64,000 nt of DNA, taken from assembly GCF_041228405.1 (NCBI RefSeq), contig NZ_CP133888.1, forward strand, positions 3,038,001 through 3,102,000, read 5' to 3'. Positions 14,714 through 22,494 of this stretch are shown piece by piece. The translations under genes were made by a program, and so were the position numbers. The notes beneath the pieces were generated by a model. It was not told where the DNA came from. It did no database searches and saw only the letters and a program-made list of their open reading frames with translations. Numbering within the stretch: the stretch's first letter is position 1; each line of letters opens with the position of its first letter. Source of the DNA: Salinilacustrithrix flava. GTDB taxonomy: Bacteria; Actinomycetota; Acidimicrobiia; Acidimicrobiales; Salinilacustritrichaceae.

Positions 14714-15535
14714 ATGCAGACAGCTCCAGGAACCACCGCAGTCATCACCGGCGCCGCCAGCGGGATCGGCCTCGCGCTGGCCCAGCGGGCCGCCGCCGAC
14801 GGCATGAACGTCGTGCTGGCCGACGTCGACGAGGCCGGCCTCGACGAGGCCGCGCGCTCGCTGGACGGCGCACCGGACGGCGGCGTGCTGACGGTGCGCT
14901 GCGACGTCTCCGACCCCGACGCGGTCGAGGACCTCGCCGTCGGGGCCTACGAGCGATTCGGCAGCGTGGAGCTGCTGTGCAACAACGCCGGCGTCGGGGG
15001 AGGTGGCACGGTCGCCGAGCTGTCCCGCAAGGACTGGGAGTGGGTGCTCGGGGTGAACCTGTGGGGCGTGATCCACGGCGTCACCAGCTTCCTGCCCCGC
15101 ATGCTCGACTCGGGCGGGCCGGCGCACGTGGTCAACACCGCGTCGATGGCCGGCTTCTTCGCCACCGCCGGCATGGCCCCGTACGCGGTGTCGAAGTTCG
15201 GTGTCGTCGCGCTGTCGGAGTCCATGCGGGCCGAGCTGGCCGGATCCTCGGTGGGCATCTCCGTGCTGTGCCCGGGCTGGGTGTCGACCCGCATCCACGA
15301 GTCCGAGCGCAACCGGCCGGCCGAGCTGACGGTCGAGCGGCCGGGCCGCCCCGAGGACCTGCGCGACATGATCCGCCAGGTGATCGAGAGCGGCCTGCCG
15401 CCTTCCTCGGTGGCCGACGGCGTCTTCGCCGCGGTCCAGGCCGACCGGTTCTGGATCTTCACGCACCCCGAGATGGTGCGGGCCACCGCCGCTCGCCAGG
15501 AGGAGGTGCTCGCCGCGCTCGACGACCTCCACTGA
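14714..15535 (+). CDS. short-chain dehydrogenase/reductase (SDR)
   Basis: This 273-residue classical SDR is NAD(P)-dependent. The cofactor motif is TGAASGIG near residues 13-20, followed by LADVDE with an Asp that favours NAD(H), then NNAG and the catalytic YAVSK. The C-terminal part (FWIFTHPEMVRATAARQEEVL) is characteristic of the SDRs common in lipid-degrading actinobacteria. The substrate is unknown. The gene starts at ATG 14714 and converges with the membrane protein gene 7 bp beyond its stop. Confidence 0.9.
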   Translation: MQTAPGTTAVITGAASGIGLALAQRAAADGMNVVLADVDEAGLDEAARSLDGAPDGGVLTVRCDVSDPDAVEDLAVGAYERFGSVELLCNNAGVGGGGTVAELSRKDWEWVLGVNLWGVIHGVTSFLPRMLDSGGPAHVVNTASMAGFFATAGMAPYAVSKFGVVALSESMRAELAGSSVGISVLCPGWVSTRIHESERNRPAELTVERPGRPEDLRDMIRQVIESGLPPSSVADGVFAAVQADRFWIFTHPEMVRATAARQEEVLAALDDLH

Positions 15536-15542
15536 GCCGAAC

Positions 15543-16307
15543 CTAGGGCAGGGCGAACCAGAGCGGCCCGGCGAAGCTCTCGGTGCCGAGGGCCAGGTCA
15601 TCGACGGCGCCGCTCGGGACGGTGAAGCACACCTGACCGATGGCCTCGTCGCCCACCTCGATGAAGCCGGTGTCCCGGAGGTCGCCGGGCACGAGGCCGC
15701 AGCGGGACTCGAAGCTCGCCCACTCGCCGTCGCCATCGGAGACGAAGAACGGGATCGCCCCCGGGCTGCCGAGGCCGTTCGGGTCGGTGAACCGGACGGC
15801 CAGCTCGACCAGCACGTGCTGCTCGCCCGACGGCGGCGGGGGGTTGGCCGGCGCGAACTCGGCGAGGGCATCGGTCGCGTCCCGGGTGACCCCGAGGACC
15901 TCGATCTCGTAGAGGCCGAGCACGTAGGCCTGGCCGACCGGGATCGGATCGTCGAACTGCCCGAGGCCGCCCGGTTCGAGGTCGGTCGACGGCGGCGCGC
16001 CCGGGGGCTGCTGGGGGATCGTGTCGCCCGGTGGGGTGGCGGGCGGCGCCGTCGGCGACGGCGCGATGGTGCCGGTGCTGGACGAGGAGATGGACGCGTC
16101 GTCGTCGTAGGCCCGACCGAGGAAGAACCCGGCCATGAGGCCGACGAGCAAGGTGAGGACGGCGACGGCCGTGGCGGCCACGGGGCTCACGCCCGAGGGG
16201 GCGGGGCGGTGCTCGGGGGCGGGGAGGAGCGCGCCGGGGAGCGGGCGCGGCGTGCCCGGCGGGCGGTAGTGCGGGGGCGGGCTCGGCGGAGCCGGCGGTC
16301 GAGCCAT
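15543..16307 (-). CDS. membrane-anchored protein with DUF4352-like extracytoplasmic domain
   Basis: This 254-residue protein has a Pro-rich cytoplasmic N-terminus (residues 1-40) and one transmembrane helix (TAVAVLTLLVGLMAGFFLGRAY). A Ser/Thr/Pro linker and a C-terminal beta domain of about 130 residues follow. The domain has features of the DUF4352/immunoglobulin-like group (GQAYVLGLYEIEVLGV, HVLVELAVRFTDPNGLGSPG, and a pair of Cys that could form a disulfide). The orientation puts the beta domain outside the cell. The role is unknown. Confidence 0.7.
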   Translation of the reverse strand: MARPPAPPSPPPHYRPPGTPRPLPGALLPAPEHRPAPSGVSPVAATAVAVLTLLVGLMAGFFLGRAYDDDASISSSSTGTIAPSPTAPPATPPGDTIPQQPPGAPPSTDLEPGGLGQFDDPIPVGQAYVLGLYEIEVLGVTRDATDALAEFAPANPPPPSGEQHVLVELAVRFTDPNGLGSPGAIPFFVSDGDGEWASFESRCGLVPGDLRDTGFIEVGDEAIGQVCFTVPSGAVDDLALGTESFAGPLWFALP

Positions 16308-16405
16308 CCCCGTGACGCTATCGGCGGGTCCGGTCCGGGCCCCGACGCGCCCGGGTCCGTGCGATGCGGGCCCCCGCAGGGGTTCCGCTAGGGTACTCCA
16401 CCCCT

Positions 16406-16480
16406 GGCAGCGTGGCCGAGTGGCTTAGGCAAGGGACTGCAAATCCCTGTACGCGGGTTCGATTCCCGCCGCTGCCTCCA
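16406..16480 (+). tRNA. tRNA-Cys (anticodon GCA)
   Basis: The acceptor stem pairs GGCAGCG (16406-16412) with CGCTGCC (16470-16476). The anticodon loop CTGCAAA reads GCA. The 3' CCA is encoded at 16478-16480, unlike the other two tRNAs here. A decayed accessory region follows directly. Confidence 0.97.
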
Positions 16481-17015
16481 AGGGATGGTCACGAGTTTCG
16501 GCCGTTCGGGTTCACATGATTTCCCGGTAGCCGAGCTCTGGCCCTCCCTTCGCCGGCGGCACGGCGTGGTGCTGTTGGATCGGCGCGAAACCGGTGCCGT
16601 GAGCGCGTCGTGGTGGTGCTGGGGGCGCGGTCGGGTCGTGCGCGGACGCGGAGAAGCAGCCCCGGGGGGCTGCTCTACGCCGGCGTGCTACGTGTGCCCG
16701 AAGACCAGGACCAGGCCGCAGCACGAGAACGGCTAGGCCGCTACGTCGGCACCGCCCCCTGGGTCCACCCCGACCCCGACCTCACCGCCACCGCCGCAGC
16801 CGAACATCTAGAGCTCGACCAGTCCGCGCATCCGCCAGTACCGCAAACCCCCGCCCACCACCAGAGGCAACCGCCGCTTCGATTCCGGCCCCGACAAACA
16901 CACGCGCCTCGACACCACCCCACCCCACTGGGCCATCAGGAGCCGCTGAGATTGCGGATATGGAAAGCCGCAGCGTGCGGACCTAGAGGCGCCGGGGACC
17001 TTCACCTGTCAATGG
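16481..17015. other. 535-bp stretch without an intact gene; probable decayed coding remnant
   Basis: I find no convincing complete gene. One frame on the plus strand around 16680-16830 reads like an eroded coding remnant (VLRVPEDQDQAAARERLGRY, then VGTAPWVHPDPDLTATAAAE) that then degenerates into Pro/His-rich noise. No integrase fragment or repeat of the tRNA-Cys 3' end was seen. The composition changes from the neighbouring genes, with more CCA/CAC runs on the plus strand. The stretch is best read as debris of an insertion next to tRNA-Cys. Confidence 0.4.
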
Positions 17016-17627
17016 CTAGTGGCCTGGGATCGTGCAGCCCGGCGGGTTCCGGCACGGCTCGCCGCTGACCGTACGCGTCGAGCCGCACACGTCGCCGCCG
17101 TCGCCGCCCGCCCGCCGGGCCCGCTTGCGGAGGGCGATGGCAGCCTTGACGTGCGGGTCGCTCTCGCCCTCGGCGAGCGGCGGGCGCGACGCGTCGGCGG
17201 CGCACCGCCTGATCCGGGTGACTACCTCGTCGACGTCGGCCTGCGGCCGCTCCAGCGACCGGGCACGCTCCAACAGCACGTCGACGTCGACGAGGCCGGC
17301 GCGGACGAGCGCGGTCGTGAACTCCACGTCCTTCTCGCGGTTGGCGGCGAGCTTGGCCACGTCGATCTTGTTCGCCTGCGCGTAGTAGCCGAACGTCTCG
17401 TGGTACTGGGACATCTCGCCGATAGCGCCCTCGACCTGGGATTCCTACGACCCGGACGGGTCGTAGGGGAACACGAGGTCGGTCTCGACGGAACGGGTCG
17501 CCTCCTCGGGCAGGTCCTCGTCGTCATACGAGCCGAGCACGCTCTGGCTGCCGATCACGATGATGTTGCCGTCGCCCGTGATCGTCGCCGCGGCGCGGAC
17601 GACGTGCGCGAGCTGTTCGCGGTTCAC
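17016..17627 (-). pseudogene. nucleotidyltransferase toxin-like gene (DUF6036/AbiEii-like) broken by an in-frame TAG
   Basis: The frame opens at GTG 17627 with VNREQLAHVVRAAATITGD, then IIVIGSQSVLGSY and SVETDLVFPYDP. These are the nucleotidyltransferase GS motif and metal-binding acidic motif of the DUF6036/AbiEii-like family. A TAG at 17445-17447 stops it after about 60 codons, but the same frame continues with VEGAIGEMSQYHETFGYYAQ and KLAANREKDVEF, again matching the family. A segment between YYAQ and KIDVAK appears missing compared with relatives known to me. The GTG overlaps the stop of the HTH gene upstream by 4 bases. The product is almost certainly inactive unless the amber codon is suppressed or a sequencing error. 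Confidence 0.75.
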
Positions 17628-18145
17628 TCCGCGGACGCGCCGCTGTCGGACGCCCGCCACGCAGCGAGCGCCCGCAGTCGCTCGTCCTCGGACAGCAGCC
17701 CGGCGAACGGCGTCATCTGGCGCATGTCCCTGCCGTGCGGCGACGGGTCCACAAGCCGCACGAGAAGCTCGCCGACAGGGCCGTCGAGGAGGCGCTGCCA
17801 CTCATCGAGGAGGGCGTGCGCGCCGCCGCGGGCAACGGGGCGCATCTTGGCGATGTTGCGGCGGCCGACTTCGGCAGCGCGAGAGGGGTCGGCGGCGACC
17901 TTGCCCGCGACGGCGAACGCCAGGTAGAGGCTGCGCCTCTGGTCCCTGGTCGGCTGGTCGGTCCTGGCTCGCAGCGACTCGACGTCGGAGCGGAGGACGC
18001 GGCGGTGCGTCCCGACCGTCGTGAACGGCAGCAGGCCCTTCTCGCACAGGTCGGCGACGTGCTGGCGGGAACACCCGAGAAGCCGCGCCGCGACGCCCGT
18101 CGTCAGGCGCTCAGGCGTCGGGGGCGCGGCAGTCGTGCTTCCCAT
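17624..18145 (-). CDS. excisionase/MerR-type helix-turn-helix protein, probable antitoxin
   Basis: This 173-residue protein starts with a helix-turn-helix domain of the excisionase type: LTTGVAARLLGCSRQHVADL, then KGLLPFTTVGTHRRVLRSDV. A helical region and a C-terminal segment SPHGRDMRQMTPFAGLLSEDE follow. Such proteins are found directly upstream of DUF6036 nucleotidyltransferases in other actinobacteria, which suggests an antitoxin or autoregulator role. The ATG at 18145 is the chosen start. The gene appears intact while its partner is broken, the pattern expected when a toxin is lost first. Confidence 0.7.
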   Translation of the reverse strand: MGSTTAAPPTPERLTTGVAARLLGCSRQHVADLCEKGLLPFTTVGTHRRVLRSDVESLRARTDQPTRDQRRSLYLAFAVAGKVAADPSRAAEVGRRNIAKMRPVARGGAHALLDEWQRLLDGPVGELLVRLVDPSPHGRDMRQMTPFAGLLSEDERLRALAAWRASDSGASAE

Positions 18146-18511
18146 ACGGGCACCATACCCGCTAACCCCAAAAACCGCAACGAACCGCTTGCCGAACGGA
18201 AAGGGGTTTCCGCCGCTCGGACGGCACGACGACGGGCACGCCATCCAGCCAACACGCCGACCGCGCCCAGCGCCGACGCTCCGCACGGGAACCAAGGAAC
18301 CACCCGGGCGGCGCCCGGAACGAGCTGCCGCCAACCCGCCAGTGCCCCAGTTCCTCGGCGCAACCGATGCTCCGCTCGACCCGCCCACCCTGGACTCGGA
18401 CAAGCCAGCCCACGGCATGTGTAGGCAACCCGCCGTTCGGGCGTAAGCGCCCTCACGCCAACGCCGGCATACCCCCTGGCCAGCGAAACGTGTGATCAAC
18501 CCTCCAACTGC
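18146..18511. other. 366-bp stretch with no gene seen
   Basis: No open frame here shows a recognisable protein or convincing codon bias. It holds the promoter region of the HTH gene and otherwise looks like noncoding debris. The run CCAAAAACCGCAACGAACCG is locally poorer in GC than the surrounding genes, in keeping with foreign or decayed DNA. Confidence 0.5.
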
Positions 18512-18725
18512 TCAGCCGTCGAGGGCGTGGAGCAGCACTGTGCCGGCGTCGGCGCTGAAGGCACAGAGGATGACCTCGGCCGGATCGGCCAGCAGGCCGG
18601 GACCGGCTGCTCGGTGGATGGTGCCGTCGACGCCGCCCCCGCCGAGCAGGGGATTCGTCCGCCGCGTTCACGATGGCGTCGACCGCCAGGGTCGTGATGT
18701 CGACCTGGCGGACCTCGATGCTCAT
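18512..18725 (-). pseudogene. macrodomain (ADP-ribose-binding) gene remnant: internal deletion plus frameshift
   Basis: The frame starts at ATG 18725 with MSIEVRQVDITTLAVDAIV and NAADE, the start of a macrodomain (O-acetyl-ADP-ribose deacetylase type). A C-run (GGGG on the plus strand, 18649-18652) appears to carry one extra base. After it the next frame gives LLGGGGVDGTIHRAAGPGLL, the ADP-ribose-binding loop. That runs directly into PAEVILCAFSADAGTVLLHALDG and a stop at 18512, which is the usual C-terminus of the family. Only about 70 codons of an expected 170 remain. Even with the frameshift corrected, the central part of the fold is missing. Confidence 0.8.
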
Positions 18726-18741
18726 CGGGTCCGCAGCGCGC

Positions 18742-18915
18742 TCAGGAGGCCCAGGTGAGGAAGTCGTCGAGCTTGGCCTGCATCTCGTCGCCGCTCGAGC
18801 CGGCGAGCACGATCTGCTCGTGGTCGTCGGTCTCGATCAGCACGAAGTGCGCATCGTCCGACGTCGCGCGCTCGACGGTCTCGGTGCGGTTGCGGAAGCG
18901 TCCCATGATCTCCAT
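18742..18915 (-). CDS. small hypothetical protein, 57 residues
   Basis: The frame encodes MEIMGRFRNRTETVERATSD, then a segment rich in Asp and Glu with HFVLIETDDHEQIVLAG, and ends DEMQAKLDDFLTWAS. It has clean codon usage with G/C third positions and a plausible strand-strand-helix pattern. The stop lies 16 bp before the macrodomain start, so the two were probably one operon. A second ATG at 18906 is an alternative start. I do not recognise the family; the coding call rests on composition and context. Confidence 0.55.
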   Translation of the reverse strand: MEIMGRFRNRTETVERATSDDAHFVLIETDDHEQIVLAGSSGDEMQAKLDDFLTWAS

Positions 18916-19041
18916 GCGGGCGTCCGTACCCCACGCTCCGCGGCGGGCAGACCGAACCGTTCATGACGATCTGATCTCGACGCGGCCGATCGGGTCGGGG
19001 CGCGCAACGCGGACGGGGCGACCAAGGTCACAGGCGCAATG

Positions 19042-19070
19042 TTGCGGTTCTGTTGCGAGATGCCGATAGA
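19042..19070 (+). promoter_or_regulatory. possible sigma-70-type promoter for the transglycosylase gene
   Basis: TTGCGG (19042-19047) and GATAGA (19065-19070) are 17 bp apart. This would give a 5' leader of roughly 110 nt before GTG 19185. The -10 match is partial, so the call is tentative. Confidence 0.3.
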
Positions 19071-19184
19071 AAGGTGTCTTCCCAAGCAACGCCTGGAAAG
19101 GCGCGCCGCGCCGGGACGGATCTCGAAACGGGACCGTCATGTGGCGCAGCGTCCCCGTCTCCATCTCCCCCCAGGAGGGTCTCC

Positions 19185-19550
19185 GTGACCACGTCTCCCA
19201 CCCTGCGCCGCCGCGCGCGTCGCCTGCCGCTGCTGGCCGTGTTCGCCATCGCGCTGCTCGCCGGCGCGGCCTGCACGCCGCAGCAGCAGATCGCCGCCGT
19301 GTTCGGCGATCGCGCTCCCGAAGCGCAGCGGGTCGCCCACTGCGAGTCGACCATGAACCCGCTGGCGGTCAGCCCCACCAACGACCACGGCCTGTTCCAG
19401 ATCAACTCCCGGTACCACCGGGCCAGCTTCGAGCAGGTCACCGGCCAGCCGTGGCACATGGTCTACGACGCCTTCTGGAACACCGTGTACGCCAAGCACC
19501 TCCACGACAAGCAGGGCTGGGCGCCCTGGACCTGCCGCTACGCGGCCTGA
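19185..19550 (+). CDS. secreted transglycosylase/lysozyme-like protein
   Basis: This 121-residue exported protein begins with a basic N-terminus and a hydrophobic segment (LPLLAVFAIALLAGAAC). The GAAC site is a weak lipobox, so it may be a lipoprotein or simply secreted. The mature part carries the goose-lysozyme/SLT signature: catalytic Glu in AHCESTMNPLAVS, then DHGLFQINSRYH, with a distal WAPWTC. It would cleave peptidoglycan glycan strands. The GTG at 19185 is favoured by AGGAGG 6 bases upstream; an ATG at 19053 would hide the signal peptide. A long leader of unknown role precedes it. Confidence 0.85.
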   Translation: MTTSPTLRRRARRLPLLAVFAIALLAGAACTPQQQIAAVFGDRAPEAQRVAHCESTMNPLAVSPTNDHGLFQINSRYHRASFEQVTGQPWHMVYDAFWNTVYAKHLHDKQGWAPWTCRYAA

Positions 19551-19570
19551 CATCCAGAGCGCTCCGTGAC

Positions 19571-19597
19571 GTGGCCGCCGGCATCGCCGGCGGCCAC
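19571..19597. terminator. bidirectional hairpin between convergent genes
   Basis: A perfect 12-bp stem (19571-19582 with 19586-19597) has loop ATC. It lies between the stops of the transglycosylase (19550) and the metzincin (19606) and has no T-run, as is common in high-GC actinobacteria. Confidence 0.7.
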
Positions 19598-19605
19598 CGT
19601 CGCGC

Positions 19606-21420
19606 TCAGCGGGCCTTCATCGTGCGGCCCTTGCCGCCGCCACCGCCGTTGCCGCCGCCCTTCGTGCCCCCGCCGTCGGTCGGCTCATCGGTGCCGGTCG
19701 AGGTCACGGTGACCACGACCAGGTTCGACTCGGCCGAACCCGAGCTGTTCGTGGCGACCACCTGGTACCGGAAGGTGCCGGAGCCCGGCGAGTCGGACCA
19801 GGTCGAACCGGAGCCGCCGACGGTCCCGAGCAGCGTGCGTCCCCGGTAGGAGCCGTTCTTGTGCCGGCTCTCCCGGTACACCTCGAAGGCCTTGACCGAG
19901 GCGTCCGCTCCCCAGCCGAGGGTGACCGTTCCGTCCGCCTGGGTGGCGGTCAGGACCGGCTCGGTCGGGACGGCCACATCCGGCTCCGGTTCCTCGGGCA
20001 GGCCGGTGGGGAGGAGTCCGGTGAGCCGGTAGCGGCCGAGGGAGGCGTAGTCGCTGTAGCCGCTCGTTGCGGGGTCGCCGGCGCCGACGCCGTCGACGAT
20101 CACGGCGTAGGTGCCGGCGGGGACCGTGGCGTCGAGCTGCGCGCCCAGGCCCGGAGGGTCGACGTCGGCCACGACGGTGCCGGTGTCGTCGACGAGCCGG
20201 AGCGCGAGGTCGAGGTTGGCGCCGAGCGAGACCGGCGACGCCGTCAGCGCGAGCACCCCACCGTCGGTGGTGAAGGAGAACGCGTCGACGTCGGTGCGGC
20301 TCCCGATGTGGCCGGCGACATCGACCTGGGGCGCCAGCCGGGTGGCGTCGGCGAGGGTGTCGCCGTGATCGTCGGTGGCCGGCGTGCCGCCGTTGGTCGC
20401 GATGACGGTGAGGTCGTCCTCGCTGTTGTTCGCGTCGGCGTACTCCCCGCGCGACCACTGGCTGACCGGCGCGTAGTACCCGACTCCCATGATCGGCGCC
20501 CAGTCGCCGTGCCCGGCGTAGTACCCGACGGTGGAGGTCCCGTCGTGGCGCAGGCCGAGGTTGTGGCCGGCCTCGTGGCTGACGGCTTCGGCGATCGACT
20601 TCGCCGAGTACCCGTTCAGGTAGACCCAGGCCGGCTGGTACCGGTCGTGGGACCAGCCGGTGGAGTCCGAGCCGCCGTAGGCATCGAAGGTGCCCACGTA
20701 GGCGACGCCACCGCAGCCGTTGCAGTTGGTGGCGGTGGGGGTGACGACCACCCGGGTGCCGTACTGCTGGTCGCTCGAGGTCGTGCGCCGGATGGCGTCG
20801 ATGCCGGGGTCCTCGGTCGTGACGTCGATGGCGAACGGGGCGAAGTCCTCGGCGACCCGCTGCCAGACCTCGATGATCACCTGTCGCTCCGCCTCGGAGA
20901 AGGTGGACGGATTCTGGTCGGTGTCGTAGGGCTGCGCCGGCGTCTTGTCGCCCCAGCCCGACGTGGCCGGGTCGTGGCCGTCGAAGTCGAGGTGGATGAC
21001 CCGATCGGCGCCGGGGCGGGAGTGGAGGCGGAGCGCCTCGGACGTCGGGTGGTCGAGCCACGCCGGGTCGGTGACGGCGCTCGTCGCCGGCTCGGCGTGA
21101 TCGGCGATGCCCTGGTCGATGAAGAGCAGGGCGCCGGTCTCGTCGAGCCAGAGCTCGTCGTCGGCCCGGAGGTGACGACGCAGCTCGTCGGGGCTGATGC
21201 CGTTCGCTCGCGCGACGTCGGGGAGCCGCTCGCCGAGCGCCCGGATGGCCGCCTCGCCGTGCATGCGCTCCTCGAGCACCGGGGCCGGGGCGCCGGGCGG
21301 TTCCGGCGGCGCAGCGCCGGCGCTGCCAGGTCCGGTGGCGAACGTGGCTGCGCCGACGGCGGCGGCGACGAGCGCCGCCACGATGCGGGCACGGCCGGGG
21401 TTGTTGCGGTTCTCGAGCAC
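19606..21420 (-). CDS. secreted metzincin-type zinc metalloprotease with FN3 domain
   Basis: This 604-residue exported protease has a signal peptide (RIVAALVAAAVGAATFATG...GAA). A helical propeptide-like region follows, then a catalytic domain with HEAGHNLGLRHD (first His at 282) as zinc ligands and PIMGVGYY as the Met-turn. A pre-peptidase-C-like beta domain (near 370-470), an FN3 domain (PVLTATQADGTVTLGW to SNLVVVTV, near 490-575) and a Gly/Lys-rich tail complete it. GTG 21420 is chosen because GGGAGGG precedes it by about 5 bases. A much larger paralogue begins at 60083. Both share GHG-WAPIMG and QWS-GEYA signatures. Confidence 0.9.
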   Translation of the reverse strand: MLENRNNPGRARIVAALVAAAVGAATFATGPGSAGAAPPEPPGAPAPVLEERMHGEAAIRALGERLPDVARANGISPDELRRHLRADDELWLDETGALLFIDQGIADHAEPATSAVTDPAWLDHPTSEALRLHSRPGADRVIHLDFDGHDPATSGWGDKTPAQPYDTDQNPSTFSEAERQVIIEVWQRVAEDFAPFAIDVTTEDPGIDAIRRTTSSDQQYGTRVVVTPTATNCNGCGGVAYVGTFDAYGGSDSTGWSHDRYQPAWVYLNGYSAKSIAEAVSHEAGHNLGLRHDGTSTVGYYAGHGDWAPIMGVGYYAPVSQWSRGEYADANNSEDDLTVIATNGGTPATDDHGDTLADATRLAPQVDVAGHIGSRTDVDAFSFTTDGGVLALTASPVSLGANLDLALRLVDDTGTVVADVDPPGLGAQLDATVPAGTYAVIVDGVGAGDPATSGYSDYASLGRYRLTGLLPTGLPEEPEPDVAVPTEPVLTATQADGTVTLGWGADASVKAFEVYRESRHKNGSYRGRTLLGTVGGSGSTWSDSPGSGTFRYQVVATNSSGSAESNLVVVTVTSTGTDEPTDGGGTKGGGNGGGGGKGRTMKAR

Positions 21421-21567
21421 GGTTCCCTCCCAGGGTCTCCCTCTGGGCAGGACCATCGGCTGCTTCCCCCGCTGGGTTGAGCACTTCGCGCCGTTGCCTC
21501 GGATGCCGGGGCGGTGCCACTACCTTGCCGCCACGACTGCTGGACGACGAGATGAGGGGAATCTGTG

Positions 21568-22494
21568 ATGGGGCTCTGCGAGGGACGGGTCGCGATCGTG
21601 ACCGGCGCCGGCCGAGGCATCGGCCGGGAGCACGCGCTGATGCTGGCCGAGCACGGTGCGGCCGTGGTGGTCAACGACGTGGGCGGTGCGCCCGACGGCA
21701 GCGGCAGTGACGCGACGCCGGCCGAGCAGGTGGTGGCCGAGATCGAGGCCATGGGCGGTCGGGCCGTCGCCAACGCCGACGACGTCGCCGACTGGGACGG
21801 CGCCAAGCGGATGATCGACCAGGCCGTCGACGCCTTCGGTCGCCTCGACGTGCTGGTCAACAACGCCGGCATCCTGCGCGACCGGATGCTCGTGAACATG
21901 AGCGAGACCGAGTGGGACGCGGTCGTGCGCGTCCACCTGAAGGGCACCTTCGCCCCGGCCCGCCACGCCGCCGAGCACTGGCGGAACCAGGCCAAGGCCG
22001 GCGAGGAGGTGGACGCCCGCATCATCAACACCACCTCGGTGTCGGGCATCTACGGCAACATCGGCCAGACCAACTACGGCGCCGCCAAGATGGGCATCGC
22101 CGGGTTCACGATCATCGCTGCCCTCGAGCTCGCCCGCTACGGCATCACCGTCAACGCGATCTCGCCCGGCGCCCTCACGCGCCTCACCGAGGGCCTGCGG
22201 GCCGAGCCGCCGTCCGAGGCCGACCGCGAGGCCCAGTCGCCGCGCTGGATCGCGCCGATCTGCACGTGGCTCGCGTCGCCGCTGTCGAAGAACGTCACCG
22301 GCCGGGTCTTCCAGGTCCACGGCCAGGAGATCGCCATCGCCGAGTCCTGGCACCGGGGCCCCACCACCGACAACGTCGACGACCCCGAGGCGATGACCGA
22401 CGTGGTCGCCCGCCTCATGGCCGACGCACGTCCGAACGCCGACATGCACGGCGACGACGCCGAGGGGCCGGGACGGCCCGGCCGCACGATCTGA
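21568..22494 (+). CDS. SDR family dehydrogenase (3-hydroxyacyl-CoA type)
   Basis: This 308-residue SDR resembles the (3R)-hydroxyacyl-CoA dehydrogenase part of multifunctional beta-oxidation enzymes. It has TGAGRGIG near residues 13-20, VVVNDVGGAPDGSG with the acidic NAD-selecting residue, NNAGILRDRML, a catalytic NYGAAKMG and ISPGALTRLTE. It probably acts in fatty-acid or sterol side-chain degradation. ATG 21568 is preceded by GAGGGGA; GTG 21565 immediately before it is an equal alternative. The transporter gene follows without a gap. Confidence 0.88.
   Translation: MGLCEGRVAIVTGAGRGIGREHALMLAEHGAAVVVNDVGGAPDGSGSDATPAEQVVAEIEAMGGRAVANADDVADWDGAKRMIDQAVDAFGRLDVLVNNAGILRDRMLVNMSETEWDAVVRVHLKGTFAPARHAAEHWRNQAKAGEEVDARIINTTSVSGIYGNIGQTNYGAAKMGIAGFTIIAALELARYGITVNAISPGALTRLTEGLRAEPPSEADREAQSPRWIAPICTWLASPLSKNVTGRVFQVHGQEIAIAESWHRGPTTDNVDDPEAMTDVVARLMADARPNADMHGDDAEGPGRPGRTI

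Noticed and set aside
16406..18725. Integrated prophage or ICE at tRNA-Cys
   Set aside because: No integrase, structural or conjugation gene and no repeat of the tRNA end were found; only decayed fragments remain.
19020..19184. Possible c-di-AMP (ydaO) or other riboswitch in the leader of the transglycosylase gene
   Set aside because: Leaders of such genes often hold c-di-AMP riboswitches, but the conserved strings of that motif are absent here; only a weak promoter is supported.
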